Assembly: GCA_031841125.1 (NCBI GenBank)
Contig: CM063113.1
Span: 20,667,312 to 20,731,311, forward strand
Length of the DNA: 64,000 bases
Source: Acanthococcus lagerstroemiae
Taxonomy: Eukaryota > Arthropoda > Insecta > Hemiptera > Eriococcidae
Direction: 5' to 3'
Shown here: one piece after another, positions 38,396 to 47,481 of the stretch
How positions within the stretch are numbered: the stretch's first letter is position 1
Layout of the letters: each line of letters starts with the position of its first letter
Notes under the pieces: generated by a model
Databases searched by the model: none
Told to the model about the DNA's origin: nothing
What the model saw: only the letters and a program-made list of their open reading frames with translations
Program-made: the position numbers and the translations under genes

Positions 38396-39358
38396 TGATG
38401 AAAAGGTTATCAGCCTTACGACTGGTTTGATGCAGCTCTCCATTTCTCCCTACATATCTTGTGCGAGTTCTTTCATTTCGTAATAACACTTACATTTGAC
38501 CTCCTTCATTATCTGTTGAACATACTGGAATCTTTGCCGACCAACCCAATTCGTTCCTTCTACTCTTCTTTCTAGCAGTAGTGATATTATTCCTGGGTGC
38601 CTCAAATTATGCCCTACTAGTTTATCTCTCCTTTTCTTCAGACAATTCCAAATATCCATTTTACCTTCTACTCTGTTTAGTACTTCCTCATATGTTACCT
38701 TATCCGTCCATTAAATGCCAAAAGTATCCGCTTACAGCACCACATCTCAAAAGCTTCGATCCTTCTCTTCTCTAGTTTTCCTATGGTTCACGTTTCACAC
38801 CTATACAAGGCTACACACTCCAAACATAAGTTTTCAAGAACAATTTTTTGATTTCCAAATTTATTTTTGATTTGAAAAGATTACTTTCCCGATAAAATGC
38901 TAATAATATCCTTTTTACTCCGTCCATCTTTCGTTATTTTACTTCCTAAACAGCAGAATTCGCCTACTTCCTCAATCTTTTCCTGTCCAATATTTATATT
39001 TAAGCTATCATGTTCACATCGATTACATGCCACTACTTTAGTTTTATTTTTTTTTATTCTCATACGATAGTCTATACTCAAAATCTCCTCAATTCCATTT
39101 AGAATGTTTTCCAAATCAATATTCCTTTCAGTAATAAGACAATTATCATCTGCAAACCTGAGTATCTTTGCTCGCTTTCCGTGTATAGTGACACTTGATT
39201 GTTGCTAATGTTTCTTTTATTTCTTTTATGGCCTATTCTATGTACAGATTAAATATTACTGGAGATAAGGAGCACCCCTGCCTTACACCTTTTTTCTATA
39301 TCAGCCTCCCCTTTCTCTCCTTCTATTCTTAATTTAGCTTTATATTCTTTATTATAAG
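38396..39358 (-). pseudogene. Decayed EN/RT non-LTR retrotransposon, copy B (3' half)
   Basis: On the - strand, from 39358 downwards, the order is VRQG-like RT words, then YRMRIKKNKTKVVACNRCEH and EEVGEFCCLGSKITKDGRSK (38881-39114). It ends with the C-terminal block LKKRRDKLVGHNLRHPGI and VEGTNWVGRQRFQYVQ (38450-38659). The terminal sequence near 38400-38450 (GACTGGTTTGATGCAGCTCTCC) looks like the element 3' UTR. It is broken by stops. Its 5' side is cut at 39359, where a CAGGGCCGGCCC end begins. Confidence 0.75.
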
Positions 39359-40440
39359 CAGGGCCGGCCCAAAGGGGGTGTGGGGGAGTGTTACCCCCAG
39401 TCATTTTTCATTCGGCAATTTTGGCAACATTTTGCCCAATTCGCCAAAATTATTCGGTTAAACGATTGAGAAGTTGGGAATATCCGACAAGGTAAAAAGC
39501 TTTATCCTGATGCACGTGAAAGAAGACTAATTATTCGATAATTTTCACACATCTGCTCCTGCTTTCTCTTTTTAAAGTCCTCTGGCATTTCCCTTTTATC
39601 ATCCATTTGCTTTTTCCAAGTTGCATTTGCCCTTTGCCAGACCCAGCAATGAATTTAAAACTTTGCCTCTTTCGTCAATTTATGAAAATATCCCGGAAAA
39701 ATGTACAAATGTAGAAGCATTCAACATTTATAGGATCATTTTAATGTACGTAAGCGTGTAAACGCACTTATCTGGGGTAACTTCGGACTATTTTTAACTT
39801 CAAGTCCCTGTAACTCCCTAACTTGTGGTACGAAGGTGGTTTGAAGGTAACTTAAAAAATCTTGTCTTGACCTGTAGTTCACCACTACATAGGTTACAAT
39901 CTGCTTAATCTTAATTTTGAACCACCCAGAAGACAAAAAGTGGCAGTCTAAAATTTATCCGGAAAAGGGATAACTTCGGACTTTTTATTTTTCTCTTCAA
40001 AAAAATAATTTTTTGGTTTCCTAAAGTTCTGAAAACACTTTATATGGACTTTAAATGAAGAATCAATATTTATTCAAGCATAAAAAGGCATTTTTATTAA
40101 TTAAAGTATTCAATTATTCTAAAAAAATCAAATTGTAAAGAAGAAAATCAAAACTTCAGCTATAAAAATGTAAAATTTTAAAATATAAATTCAAACATTT
40201 CATAACTTCTTTGCCAAAGTCGTGGTGACCTCTTAACATTTTTCAAATATCTCCGAGTTTTTTTGTTTGTTTTTTTGATTTTTTTAAATGAACGAGCCAT
40301 TTTATTTCACAAACTTTAAAACTTGGTTCTTCCATACAATGATTTTTTTTAATGGTGGTACCTTTACGTAAGGGAGCTCAAGATACTTTTAGAGGGGACT
40401 CAGCACCAGCTTGCCCCCCATGGCTACAGGACTGTTCAAA
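39359..40440. other. Insertion between RT copies B and C
   Basis: It starts with CAGGGCCGGCCC at 39362, like the ends of the small hAT-type elements here, and carries GTTGGGAATATCCGACAAGG, a diverged word of the 9-kb family. From 39770 to 40440, repeated AACTTCGGACT words suggest another old element. I could not define its right end. Confidence 0.4.
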
Positions 40441-41245
40441 TATCTATTTTACCTACTAGTCTGTTAAGTATTTCCTCATTTCTTACCTAATCCGTCCATG
40501 TGATATTAAGTATCCACCTATAGCATCACATTTTAAAAGCTTCGATCCTTCTTTTCTCAGGTTTTCCTATGGTCCTAATTTCATATCCATACAACACGCT
40601 ACACCCCAAACATAAGTTTCCAAAAATAATTTTTTGATTTCCAGATTTGTTTTTGATTCGAATAAATTACTTTTTCGATAAAATTCTAATGTAACTTGCG
40701 CTATTTTACTAGATACTAATATCCCTTCACACCTTCCACCTTTTGTTATTTTATTCCTGATATAGGAAAATTCGCTTACTTCCTCTACTTTTTCCTGAAC
40801 AATTTTTATTTTAAGCATCATGTTCACATCGATTACATACCATCACTTTAATTTTATTTTTTTAAATATTTTCATACAATATTCTAACTCAAAATCTCCT
40901 TCATTCTGTTTAAAATATTTTCCAAATCAGTACCTCTTTCAGTTAATAAGACAATATTATCTGCAAACCTGAGTCTCTTCACATTTTTACTCGCTCTCCA
41001 TGTATGGTTACACCTGCTTCTAATTTTTCTTTTATTTCTTTTATATCCCACTCTATGTACAAATTAAATAATACTGAATATAACGAGCACCGTTGCCTTA
41101 CACCTTTTTTCATATTTGCCTCCCCTTTCTCTCCTTCTATTCTTAATGTAGTTTTCTGTCTGTTATATAAGTTTAAAATAACTTGATTTTCTTCTTTATT
41201 CCTATCCTTTTTAGAATATCAAACATTTTACCCCATTTAACATTG
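40441..41245 (-). pseudogene. Decayed EN/RT non-LTR retrotransposon, copy C (RT domain)
   Basis: On the - strand this reads an RT start like AFVDTEKVVDNVKWGKMFDILKR near 41270-41200, then EGEKGEANMKKGVRQ, then an RT active-site remnant near RLRFADNIVLLTE (about 40960). It continues with EKVEEVSEFSYIRNKITKGGR and KSNLFESKTNLEIKKLFLETYVW (40567-40827). The order matches copy B, and stops interrupt it. The endonuclease part of probably the same copy lies at 42117-42345, separated by a later insertion. Confidence 0.75.
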
Positions 41246-41246
41246 T

Positions 41247-41546
41247 CAACAACTTTTTCAGTATCAACGAATGCCATACATGTATCTTACCCCTTTCTAA
41301 GTCTCCCATCTACAATTGAACCACATAGTTCCGAAACAATGTGAGTCTCAAAATTTTGAAAATTGCTTGGATTGATTCGCAATATTGCGAAGTATTGTGA
41401 AAAGCTTTTCAGTGTCAACGTATGCCATACATGTATACTGCCCCTTTTTTATGTCTCCCATCTACAATTGAACCACACGGTTCATAAACAACGTGAATCT
41501 CAAGACTTTGAAAATGGGTTGGATGGATTCGCAATATTGCGAAGTC
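41247..41546. repeat. ~147-bp tandem duplication inside RT copy C
   Basis: Two adjacent similar blocks contain CAACG(A/T)ATGCCATACATGTA, CTCCCATCTACAATTGAACC and GGATTCGCAATATTGCGAAG in the same order, at 41247-41392 and about 41397-41546. The word CGCAATATTGCG at the junction is itself palindromic. The duplication postdates insertion of the element. Confidence 0.7.
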
Positions 41547-41575
41547 TAATTGCATTACGGCTTCGTTGTGAATGA

Positions 41576-42056
41576 TTATATCTCATGGCTCGTGGCATTG
41601 TAAATAACACTGTTCACTTTGTAAGGTTGAAAGGCAATAACAGTAGAAAACTGAAAAACTAAAAAATAGCCGTTCCATATAGTATACATAATATACATAC
41701 ATACGTTATGAGCCTTCATACCAGCAACAGTCGTGACGAGGTGTACTCTCTCTCTCTCCATTTCCATGGATAGGCGAAAATAAGCACAATAACGACAGTC
41801 GCGAGGTCCCCCACTACTGCCCCCCCCCCAAACCTCCGCGGCAGTGTATTGAACAGCTTCCCAAACGCAAAGTTTCATGGCGATCGGATGAACAGTGTAG
41901 TAAAGTCTGCAGCCGTGTTGTTAATAGAAATTTCCATGGACATATGAAGGACACACACACAGACACAGACATACATTAACAGAAATTTCCAAAGAAATAT
42001 GAAGGACATACACAGACAGACAGACATACATTCATTTTTATATATATAGAAGATTT
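41576..42056 (+). mobile_element. 3' end of another non-LTR element, inserted in copy C
   Basis: The segment has AGTTTCATGGCGATCGGATG, then an ACAGACAGACAGACAT run, then ATTCATTTTTATATATATAG. This is the typical 3' UTR and tandem-repeat tail of arthropod RTE/CR1-like elements. A ~60-bp internal duplication (GAAATTTCCA, then ATATGAAGGACA) occurs at 41930-42010. No protein domain is visible, so it is a 5'-truncated copy. Confidence 0.5.
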
Positions 42057-42116
42057 TAGGCACTGGGGCATCAGCCTCCCCCCCCCCTTAAAAAATTTCG
42101 CTCTATTTCCGTCCCT

Positions 42117-42345
42117 GCCTTTTATTCCCCTTGTATTTATTATTCTAAAGTCTCCTGACCAAAAATCACTCTCCTCTTTCCACCTTACTTAATTTATTTC
42201 AACTATTCCTAGGTCAAGCCTCTCCATTTCTCTCTTAAGATTCTCTAATCTTCCAACTCCATTCAAGCTTGTCACATTCCAAGTATCTATTTTAATTACG
42301 CATTTCTTTTTAAAACTTTCCGATGATGATGCTTCCCCAAGTTAA
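42117..42345 (-). pseudogene. Endonuclease N-terminus of the EN/RT non-LTR element
   Basis: On the - strand: IKIDTWNVTSLNGVGRLENL, then REMERLDLGIVEI, a stop, and VRWKGESDFWSGDFRI. This is the start of an apurinic/apyrimidinic-type endonuclease domain of non-LTR retrotransposons. Given its position and orientation, it is probably the 5' part of copy C at 40441-41245. Confidence 0.7.
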
Positions 42346-42531
42346 CGTCCAAAAAAATTATATACCTGTTGAAACGCCATTATCAGTAATTATTACAGTC
42401 GAACCTCGCTATAACGTACCTCAAGGGACCGGCCGTTTTACTACGTTATAACCGGGCTACGTTACAGCCGAACTTCGTCCAAAAAAAAAAAAGGCACAAT
42501 ATTGCGATGTATTCAGTACGAAATGTATACA

Positions 42532-42807
42532 TGTAAGAAGCACGGTACTGTGTACCCGCTTCCCCTCTCTATCTTCGTTTCTCGGTTATCGTTTTATCGT
42601 GTTGGTTCGAGTGAGATTGTATCGGCTTCAGTTTTCTTCATGCAGTTATCATATAGACTCGCTATTCTCGGCCTTTACCTTGCTTGTTCATTTTTTAACT
42701 TAAGAATTTGCACACATCGAAGCGACTTTCGTTTTGAATTAACTGTGATTTATTCAATAAAGTTATTTCATTCGTGTCCTTCGAGTGTTTTCATTGATGC
42801 TCTTATA
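42532..42807 (+). repeat. 5' LTR
   Basis: Runs from TGTAAGAAGC to CTCTTATA, 276 bp. It carries AATAAA at 42756-42761. The 10-mer GTTTTGAATT at 42731-42740 is the exact reverse complement of the bases directly following the LTR (see primer-site entry). The short protein-like frames in each LTR are not genes. Confidence 0.95.
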
Positions 42808-42817
42808 AATTCAAAAC
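42808..42817 (+). promoter_or_regulatory. Putative self-primer binding site
   Basis: The bases AATTCAAAAC start exactly at the LTR boundary and do not begin with the TGG expected of a tRNA 3'-end primer site. They are fully complementary to GTTTTGAATT at 42731-42740 in the LTR. If transcription starts at about 42731, the RNA 5' end would pair here, as in Tf1/sushi self-priming. The match is seen; the mechanism is inferred. Confidence 0.55.
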
Positions 42818-42906
42818 TTTCTGCTTCGCGTGTTTTGCAGAATTCATTGCTTTCTTCTGTTTCGTAACTATTGTATTTTTGCTTACCTTCTGATGCATGA
42901 ATAATC

Positions 42907-44124
42907 ATGTCGAGTATTAGAGCTCGTTTCACTTTGTCCGTTGTCGCGTCACCTACGGACTCTAAAACCAATATGTGGTCGCTTAATACTATTCAGTTTT
43001 TGGATGATGACGACGACGTCATTTATGCCATTCCGGAGCAATATCGCGCTACTTCGCACCACGATAAGCTGTGTGTTTTACCAGCGGCGCTTATAGCGCT
43101 CAAGAATATGCCCAGACGACATACTCGACGCTCTTTCAAAGTTTCACTTGCAGATGAGGTGAAAAGAATTTATTGTGATGCGGACGGGAATCCGGTTTTT
43201 CGCGGAGATCCTCTGGATATTTACGACGGATCCCTGGACACTTTTTCATCCCCTTATCAGGCTTCATCTTCTTCTTCAACGCGTATGCTTTCCGATGTGG
43301 TCAAGGAGGCTATAACGGCTGCTGCTAGTGCGGCCTCTGCTAACGCTCCAACCGTTCGTTCTATTGCTTCTATTGTCAAGGACGCAGTAATTACCAAATT
43401 CGAGCCAAAGAAGGCCAATGCCGCGTCATGGATTGGTATCTTAGAACGCGAGTGCGTACGTTTAAATGTTGAGGAAGAGCGATATTGGGAGGTGCTACGT
43501 TTGTTTATCGGCGGCGCTGCTGAAAATTGGTTTGCATCGATTGTTAATAAAGCACCAACCACCGCGTGGGCCTTCTGGCGCGAGTCTTTTCTCAAGAATT
43601 TCTCAAAATCGGGATGGAACGTCGCAGCTTCAGCTTTTCAATATCGCTATATCAACGGTTCGTTAATAGATTACGTACATGCAAAAATTAACCTGCTTTC
43701 GTTATACAATCCGAAAATGCATGATCTCGATATTATGTCACATATCGTTCTTGGTCTGCCTACTACTATTCAAGACAAAATTAACCCCAACGACGTAGCT
43801 ACGGTCGACGACTTGGTAAGCACGATTATCCAGTTCGAAAAGCCTGTCACTCGTACTTTCGGTGATACGAAGACATCATCTACAACAAAGGCTACAAGTT
43901 CTAATTTTAATGCTTTCGCTTCACTACGTCCTCGCGTACTTTGTGCTTACTGCAAATCAAAAGGATTCGAGCGTTTTCACCGTGAGATGGACTGCTTCAC
44001 GAAGTTTAAAGACACTCGAGACAAATCCTACACTCCGCGTTCTCATGGTTCAAAGGACCCAGCGATAAACACGTTCAATTTAGCTACGCTTCAAGAAGAG
44101 ATAAACAAAGAATCAAAAAACTAG
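42907..44124 (+). CDS. gag: Gag polyprotein of the Ty3-type element
   Basis: 405 residues. The central part (about 170-315) is a retrotransposon gag/capsid-like region: W175-x-GILERE, YWEVLRLFIGGAAENWF, FWRESFLKNF, then LIDYVHAKINLL and MSHIVLGLP. A single zinc-knuckle variant is at C346-x2-C349-x8-H358-x4-C363, with a longer C-to-H spacing than the usual x4. An alanine/serine-rich linker lies near 115-150. The frame starts 99 nt after the 5' LTR. It ends ...A AAA AAC TAG, a canonical -1 slippery heptamer abutting the stop, so ribosomes slipping back would enter pol. Gag forms the cytoplasmic particle that packages the element RNA. Confidence 0.93.
   Translation: MSSIRARFTLSVVASPTDSKTNMWSLNTIQFLDDDDDVIYAIPEQYRATSHHDKLCVLPAALIALKNMPRRHTRRSFKVSLADEVKRIYCDADGNPVFRGDPLDIYDGSLDTFSSPYQASSSSSTRMLSDVVKEAITAAASAASANAPTVRSIASIVKDAVITKFEPKKANAASWIGILERECVRLNVEEERYWEVLRLFIGGAAENWFASIVNKAPTTAWAFWRESFLKNFSKSGWNVAASAFQYRYINGSLIDYVHAKINLLSLYNPKMHDLDIMSHIVLGLPTTIQDKINPNDVATVDDLVSTIIQFEKPVTRTFGDTKTSSTTKATSSNFNAFASLRPRVLCAYCKSKGFERFHREMDCFTKFKDTRDKSYTPRSHGSKDPAINTFNLATLQEEINKESKN
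44115..44124 (+). promoter_or_regulatory. Programmed -1 frameshift site A AAA AAC before the gag stop
   Basis: In the gag frame the last codons are AAA AAC TAG, preceded by A, which forms the X XXY YYZ heptamer A AAA AAC (44115-44121). Slipping one base back continues directly into the open pol frame. This heptamer is one of the most efficient known in retroviral gag-pro junctions. I did not establish a downstream pseudoknot. Confidence 0.8.
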
Positions 44125-47100
44125 GTACGCCCGGTTTTGTAGAATTAGAGGTAGTTTATAATAATATTTTGGGTAAAGCTCTGTACGATCCCGGCGCAAA
44201 TTCCTCTGTGATTACGTTAAAAGCGCTGAGAAGGGTTCCCAATTATCAATATATTACCTCGAGCCTTAGCTATAATTCTACTAGCGGTCCGGGCCAAATT
44301 ATCGGCGTCACCATGTTAGATGTACGAATTCTTAATATTACGAAACGTATAATTTTAAATGTTATTGATCCCAAGTATTTCGACTTTGACATTATTATGG
44401 GCACGAATTACATTCCGTCTTTTTACCTAAATTTAGATTATAATTTAAAAATCACCCAAACCATCCCTCAGTCAATTAACGTAACTGTTTCTCCCGTTCC
44501 ATTTTGGAATAACTATATGACCGAAGAGTCTTTTAAGAACAAAGTAGAACACTTGAATCATCGTGATCGGTCAGCTATTTTTGACTTTATCAGGCGTAAT
44601 GTTAATGTTTTTGCAAAAGACCGATTTGATGTCGGTAATGTTACTAATTACTCATGTCCTGTCAATTTGTCTTCCGACTCTTACATTGCAAAAAAACCTT
44701 ATCGGTGCTCATTTAGGGATCAGGAAGTGATTAATCGTCAGTGCAGTGAGCTGCTGGAAAAAGGTATCATTCGTGAATCCTCTTCACCCTACGCCGCTCC
44801 CGTTACTCTTCAATACAAGAAACACGGTTTGAGGGCTCATAAAGTAAAAGATCGCATGTGCACGGATTATCGTGAACTGAATAAGTACATCATTCCCCAG
44901 AATCAGCCATTTCCCCTCATTGACGACATTGTCGTCAGAACCAGAGACTGCTCCTACTTTTCGGCTTTTGATATAAATGCAGCTTTTCTTTCGATCCCCA
45001 TCGACGAAAAAGACCGGCATAAAACAGCCTTCATTACACAAACTGGCCAATATGAGTATTGTTCCTTACCGTTCGGTTTGAAAATTTCTCCTGCTGCTTT
45101 TCAGAGTATTCTAGCTGGCATTCTTCGACGATATAAATTAGATGGCTTTGCCGTAAATTATCTTGACGATATTCTCGTTTATTCCAAGTCATTTGAAGAG
45201 CATCTAGTGCACATCCAGCTGCTGGTTGATGCCATTTTCGCTGAGGGTTTTCGCCTCAACTTCGAGAAATGCAACTTTGCCACCTCGCGTATTCAATATT
45301 TAGGACACATTATTACTCCTGGTTTTGTTCAGCCTTTATCAAGTAACATAGTCGCCATTACCAAGTTTCCAGAACCCACCTCACGCCGCTCAGTTCGCAG
45401 GTTCCTTGGAAAAATTAATTTTTATAGGAAATTTATTCCTAATTCCTCCTCCCTGCTTGAACCTTTTCATAATCTTCTCAGGAAGCATTCTAAGTTCATA
45501 TGGTCTCGTGAATGTCAATCCTCCTTTGAAACCGTAAAAAAGTATTTAACTACACCTCCTATATTAGCTATATTCGATCCTTCAAAACCCACCGTCATTT
45601 ATTCTGATGCCAGCGGGATAGGCGTTGCCGCTCTCTTAAAACAGGTCAATTCTGATGGCCTGGAGTGTCCGGTAGCTTATTTCTCCAAAAAGCTTTCCGA
45701 GGCACAAAAGAAAAAGACGGCTATTTACATAGAGGCCCTCGCCATTCGCGAGGCGATCTTCTATTGGCGGTACTGGCTGATTGGTTGTCAGTTTACTGTG
45801 GTCACGGACCACAAGCCATTGGAACATATGAATTTAAAAGCTCGTCCGGATGAAGAGCTCGGTGACATCGCTCTAGAGCTGTCGCAGTTTGATTTTGATG
45901 TTATCTACCGTCCAGGGAAGGACAACCACGAGGCCGATTGTCTTTCTCGTAGTCCCGTCAATGCTCCTTCCGTTGACGCAGCTCCTTCAGAACCACTTAT
46001 ACCTTCTTTCTATTTCCTCTCCACCAACGATATCATTCAGTATCAAAAAGATTTACATCGCTCCAACGAAGACACCATTCAGCACGGTGTTATTTTTCGA
46101 AAGTATCGAGGCGGCAGTTACATTGCTCTCGACAAACAAACTGGAAAAGATTTAGTTGATCGCATGCATTCGCACTACGGTCACATAGGACCCAAACACA
46201 TGTTTTCCATTCTTCGGAAATATTTTACCTTCCCTGACATGACTTGTCTTGTGCTCGCGTGTTGTAACTCATGTAGCGTCTGCGTCATGAATAAATCTAG
46301 ACGTACTCGCCTGAGAGCTTGTCTCGGTCACTTAGGTCCCGCGTCTCGTCCCTACGAGATCATGTCTCTCGACACTATTGGGGGCGTGTTCAATCGCTCT
46401 TCATCACTCCGGTATATTCACCTGCTGGTGGATCACTTTTCCCGTCACGCTTGGGTGATTTGTTCAAAGGGACAGGCCGCTAAGGACGTGATTTCTCTGA
46501 TAGATTCTGTTCAGCGAACAAACCCCATTGGTACTCTCCTTACAGACCAGTACGGAGGTTTAGCCTCCAGTGACTTTAATGCTTATTGTTTAAAATCAGG
46601 CATTCGGCATATCTTTACCGCTATTGATTCCCCTGCATCCAACGGTCTCAATGAGAGGGTCAATCAAACGCTCATTAATAAGATTCGCTGCGTACGAAAC
46701 GATCCCTCGTATCCTTCTCGTTTTTCCGTATCCTCTATAGTTAAATTATGTGTTGAGCAATATAACGCTTCGCCTCATAGCGTTACTTCCTTTGTACCCA
46801 CTTACCTCCTCACAGGCATCCCTTCGTCGCCTATACCCCCTTCTTTAGTCCGCCCGCACAATTACGAAACCGACAGAGCTTTGGCTTTGGAAAGGAGCAT
46901 CAAGTACCATCAATATAATAAGAAATTATATCAAAGAAACAAGTTAGACGTCAATTTTAACGTAGACGATTTAGTGTATGTTACAGACGGAAACAAAATG
47001 AACCGCAATAAGCTAGACCCTATTCGTATTGGGCCTTATCAAATTACAAGTAGGTTAAGCAATAATGTTTTTCAGGTTAATGTTGGGCATGGCCCTCAAC

Positions 47101-47147
47101 CTTACAGACTCTACCATGCTAGTAAAATAATTAAATTACCATCTTAA
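44118..47147 (+). CDS. pol: Pol polyprotein (PR-RT-RH-IN) of the Ty3-type element
   Basis: This frame lies -1 to gag, overlaps its end, and is open to 47147. Positions are counted from the codon at 44169. The protease motif is DPGANSSVI (D7), with proline where T or S is usual. RT has D268 (FSAFDIN), LPFGLKISPAAFQ and YLDD (331-334). RNase H has D480, E522, D547 and D590. Integrase has an HHCC zinc region (H667 or H669, H672, C702, C705), the D735-D793-E829 triad with 35 residues between the last two, and a GPY module (955-957). There is no chromodomain: the protein ends about 35 residues after GPY. It has no own ATG near the start, consistent with expression by -1 frameshift. Confidence 0.93.
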   Translation, partial: KLGTPGFVELEVVYNNILGKALYDPGANSSVITLKALRRVPNYQYITSSLSYNSTSGPGQIIGVTMLDVRILNITKRIILNVIDPKYFDFDIIMGTNYIPSFYLNLDYNLKITQTIPQSINVTVSPVPFWNNYMTEESFKNKVEHLNHRDRSAIFDFIRRNVNVFAKDRFDVGNVTNYSCPVNLSSDSYIAKKPYRCSFRDQEVINRQCSELLEKGIIRESSSPYAAPVTLQYKKHGLRAHKVKDRMCTDYRELNKYIIPQNQPFPLIDDIVVRTRDCSYFSAFDINAAFLSIPIDEKDRHKTAFITQTGQYEYCSLPFGLKISPAAFQSILAGILRRYKLDGFAVNYLDDILVYSKSFEEHLVHIQLLVDAIFAEGFRLNFEKCNFATSRIQYLGHIITPGFVQPLSSNIVAITKFPEPTSRRSVRRFLGKINFYRKFIPNSSSLLEPFHNLLRKHSKFIWSRECQSSFETVKKYLTTPPILAIFDPSKPTVIYSDASGIGVAALLKQVNSDGLECPVAYFSKKLSEAQKKKTAIYIEALAIREAIFYWRYWLIGCQFTVVTDHKPLEHMNLKARPDEELGDIALELSQFDFDVIYRPGKDNHEADCLSRSPVNAPSVDAAPSEPLIPSFYFLSTNDIIQYQKDLHRSNEDTIQHGVIFRKYRGGSYIALDKQTGKDLVDRMHSHYGHIGPKHMFSILRKYFTFPDMTCLVLACCNSCSVCVMNKSRRTRLRACLGHLGPASRPYEIMSLDTIGGVFNRSSSLRYIHLLVDHFSRHAWVICSKGQAAKDVISLIDSVQRTNPIGTLLTDQYGGLASSDFNAYCLKSGIRHIFTAIDSPASNGLNERVNQTLINKIRCVRNDPSYPSRFSVSSIVKLCVEQYNASPHSVTSFVPTYLLTGIPSSPIPPSLVRPHNYETDRALALERSIKYHQYNKKLYQRNKLDVNFNVDDLVYVTDGNKMNRNKLDPIRIGPYQITSRLSNNVFQVNVGHGPQPYRLYHASKIIKLPS

Positions 47148-47176
47148 TTAGTATATCCTTTCAGCTCAAAACGACT

Positions 47177-47188
47177 GGGAATGGGGGA
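47177..47188 (+). promoter_or_regulatory. Polypurine tract
   Basis: GGGAATGGGGGA sits directly before the 3' LTR start (TGTAAG at 47189), where plus-strand DNA synthesis of LTR elements is primed. One T interrupts the purines. Confidence 0.85.
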
Positions 47189-47464
47189 TGTAAGAAGCAC
47201 GGTACTGTGTACCCGCTTCCCCTCTCTATCTTCGTTTCTCGGTTATCGTTTTATCGTGTTGGTTCGAGTGAGATTGTATCGGCTTCAGTTTTCTTCATGC
47301 AGTTATCATATAGACTCGCTATTCTCGGCCTTTACCTTGCTTGTTCATTTTTTAACTTAAGAATTTGCACACATCGAAGCGACTTTCGTTTTGAATTAAC
47401 TGTGATTTATTCAATAAAGTTATTTCATTCGTGTCCTTCGAGTGTTTTCATTGATGCTCTTATA
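47189..47464 (+). repeat. 3' LTR
   Basis: 276 bp, without visible difference from the 5' LTR at 42532-42807, ending CTCTTATA. AATAAA at 47413-47418 would serve for polyadenylation. It is followed by the TACA duplication and then Tigger sequence. Confidence 0.95.
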
Positions 47465-47481
47465 TACATGTATGTCATTTA

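Larger units (their letters stand above)
42528..47468 (+). mobile_element. Complete Ty3-type LTR retrotransposon with 4-bp target duplication
   Basis: The element proper is 42532-47464 (4933 bp), bounded by identical-looking 276-bp LTRs. TACA is duplicated at 42528-42531 and 47465-47468. The internal part has gag (42907-44124) and a long pol frame (44118-47147) ordered protease, RT, RNase H, integrase, which is the Ty3 order. No env-like third frame follows. LTRs that show no difference by eye, open frames and a clean duplication mean a very young insertion, potentially still mobile. Confidence 0.95.

Noticed and set aside
42808..42830. Conventional tRNA primer binding site
   Set aside because: No TGG start and no resemblance I know to a tRNA 3' end; the self-complementarity to the LTR explains the position better.
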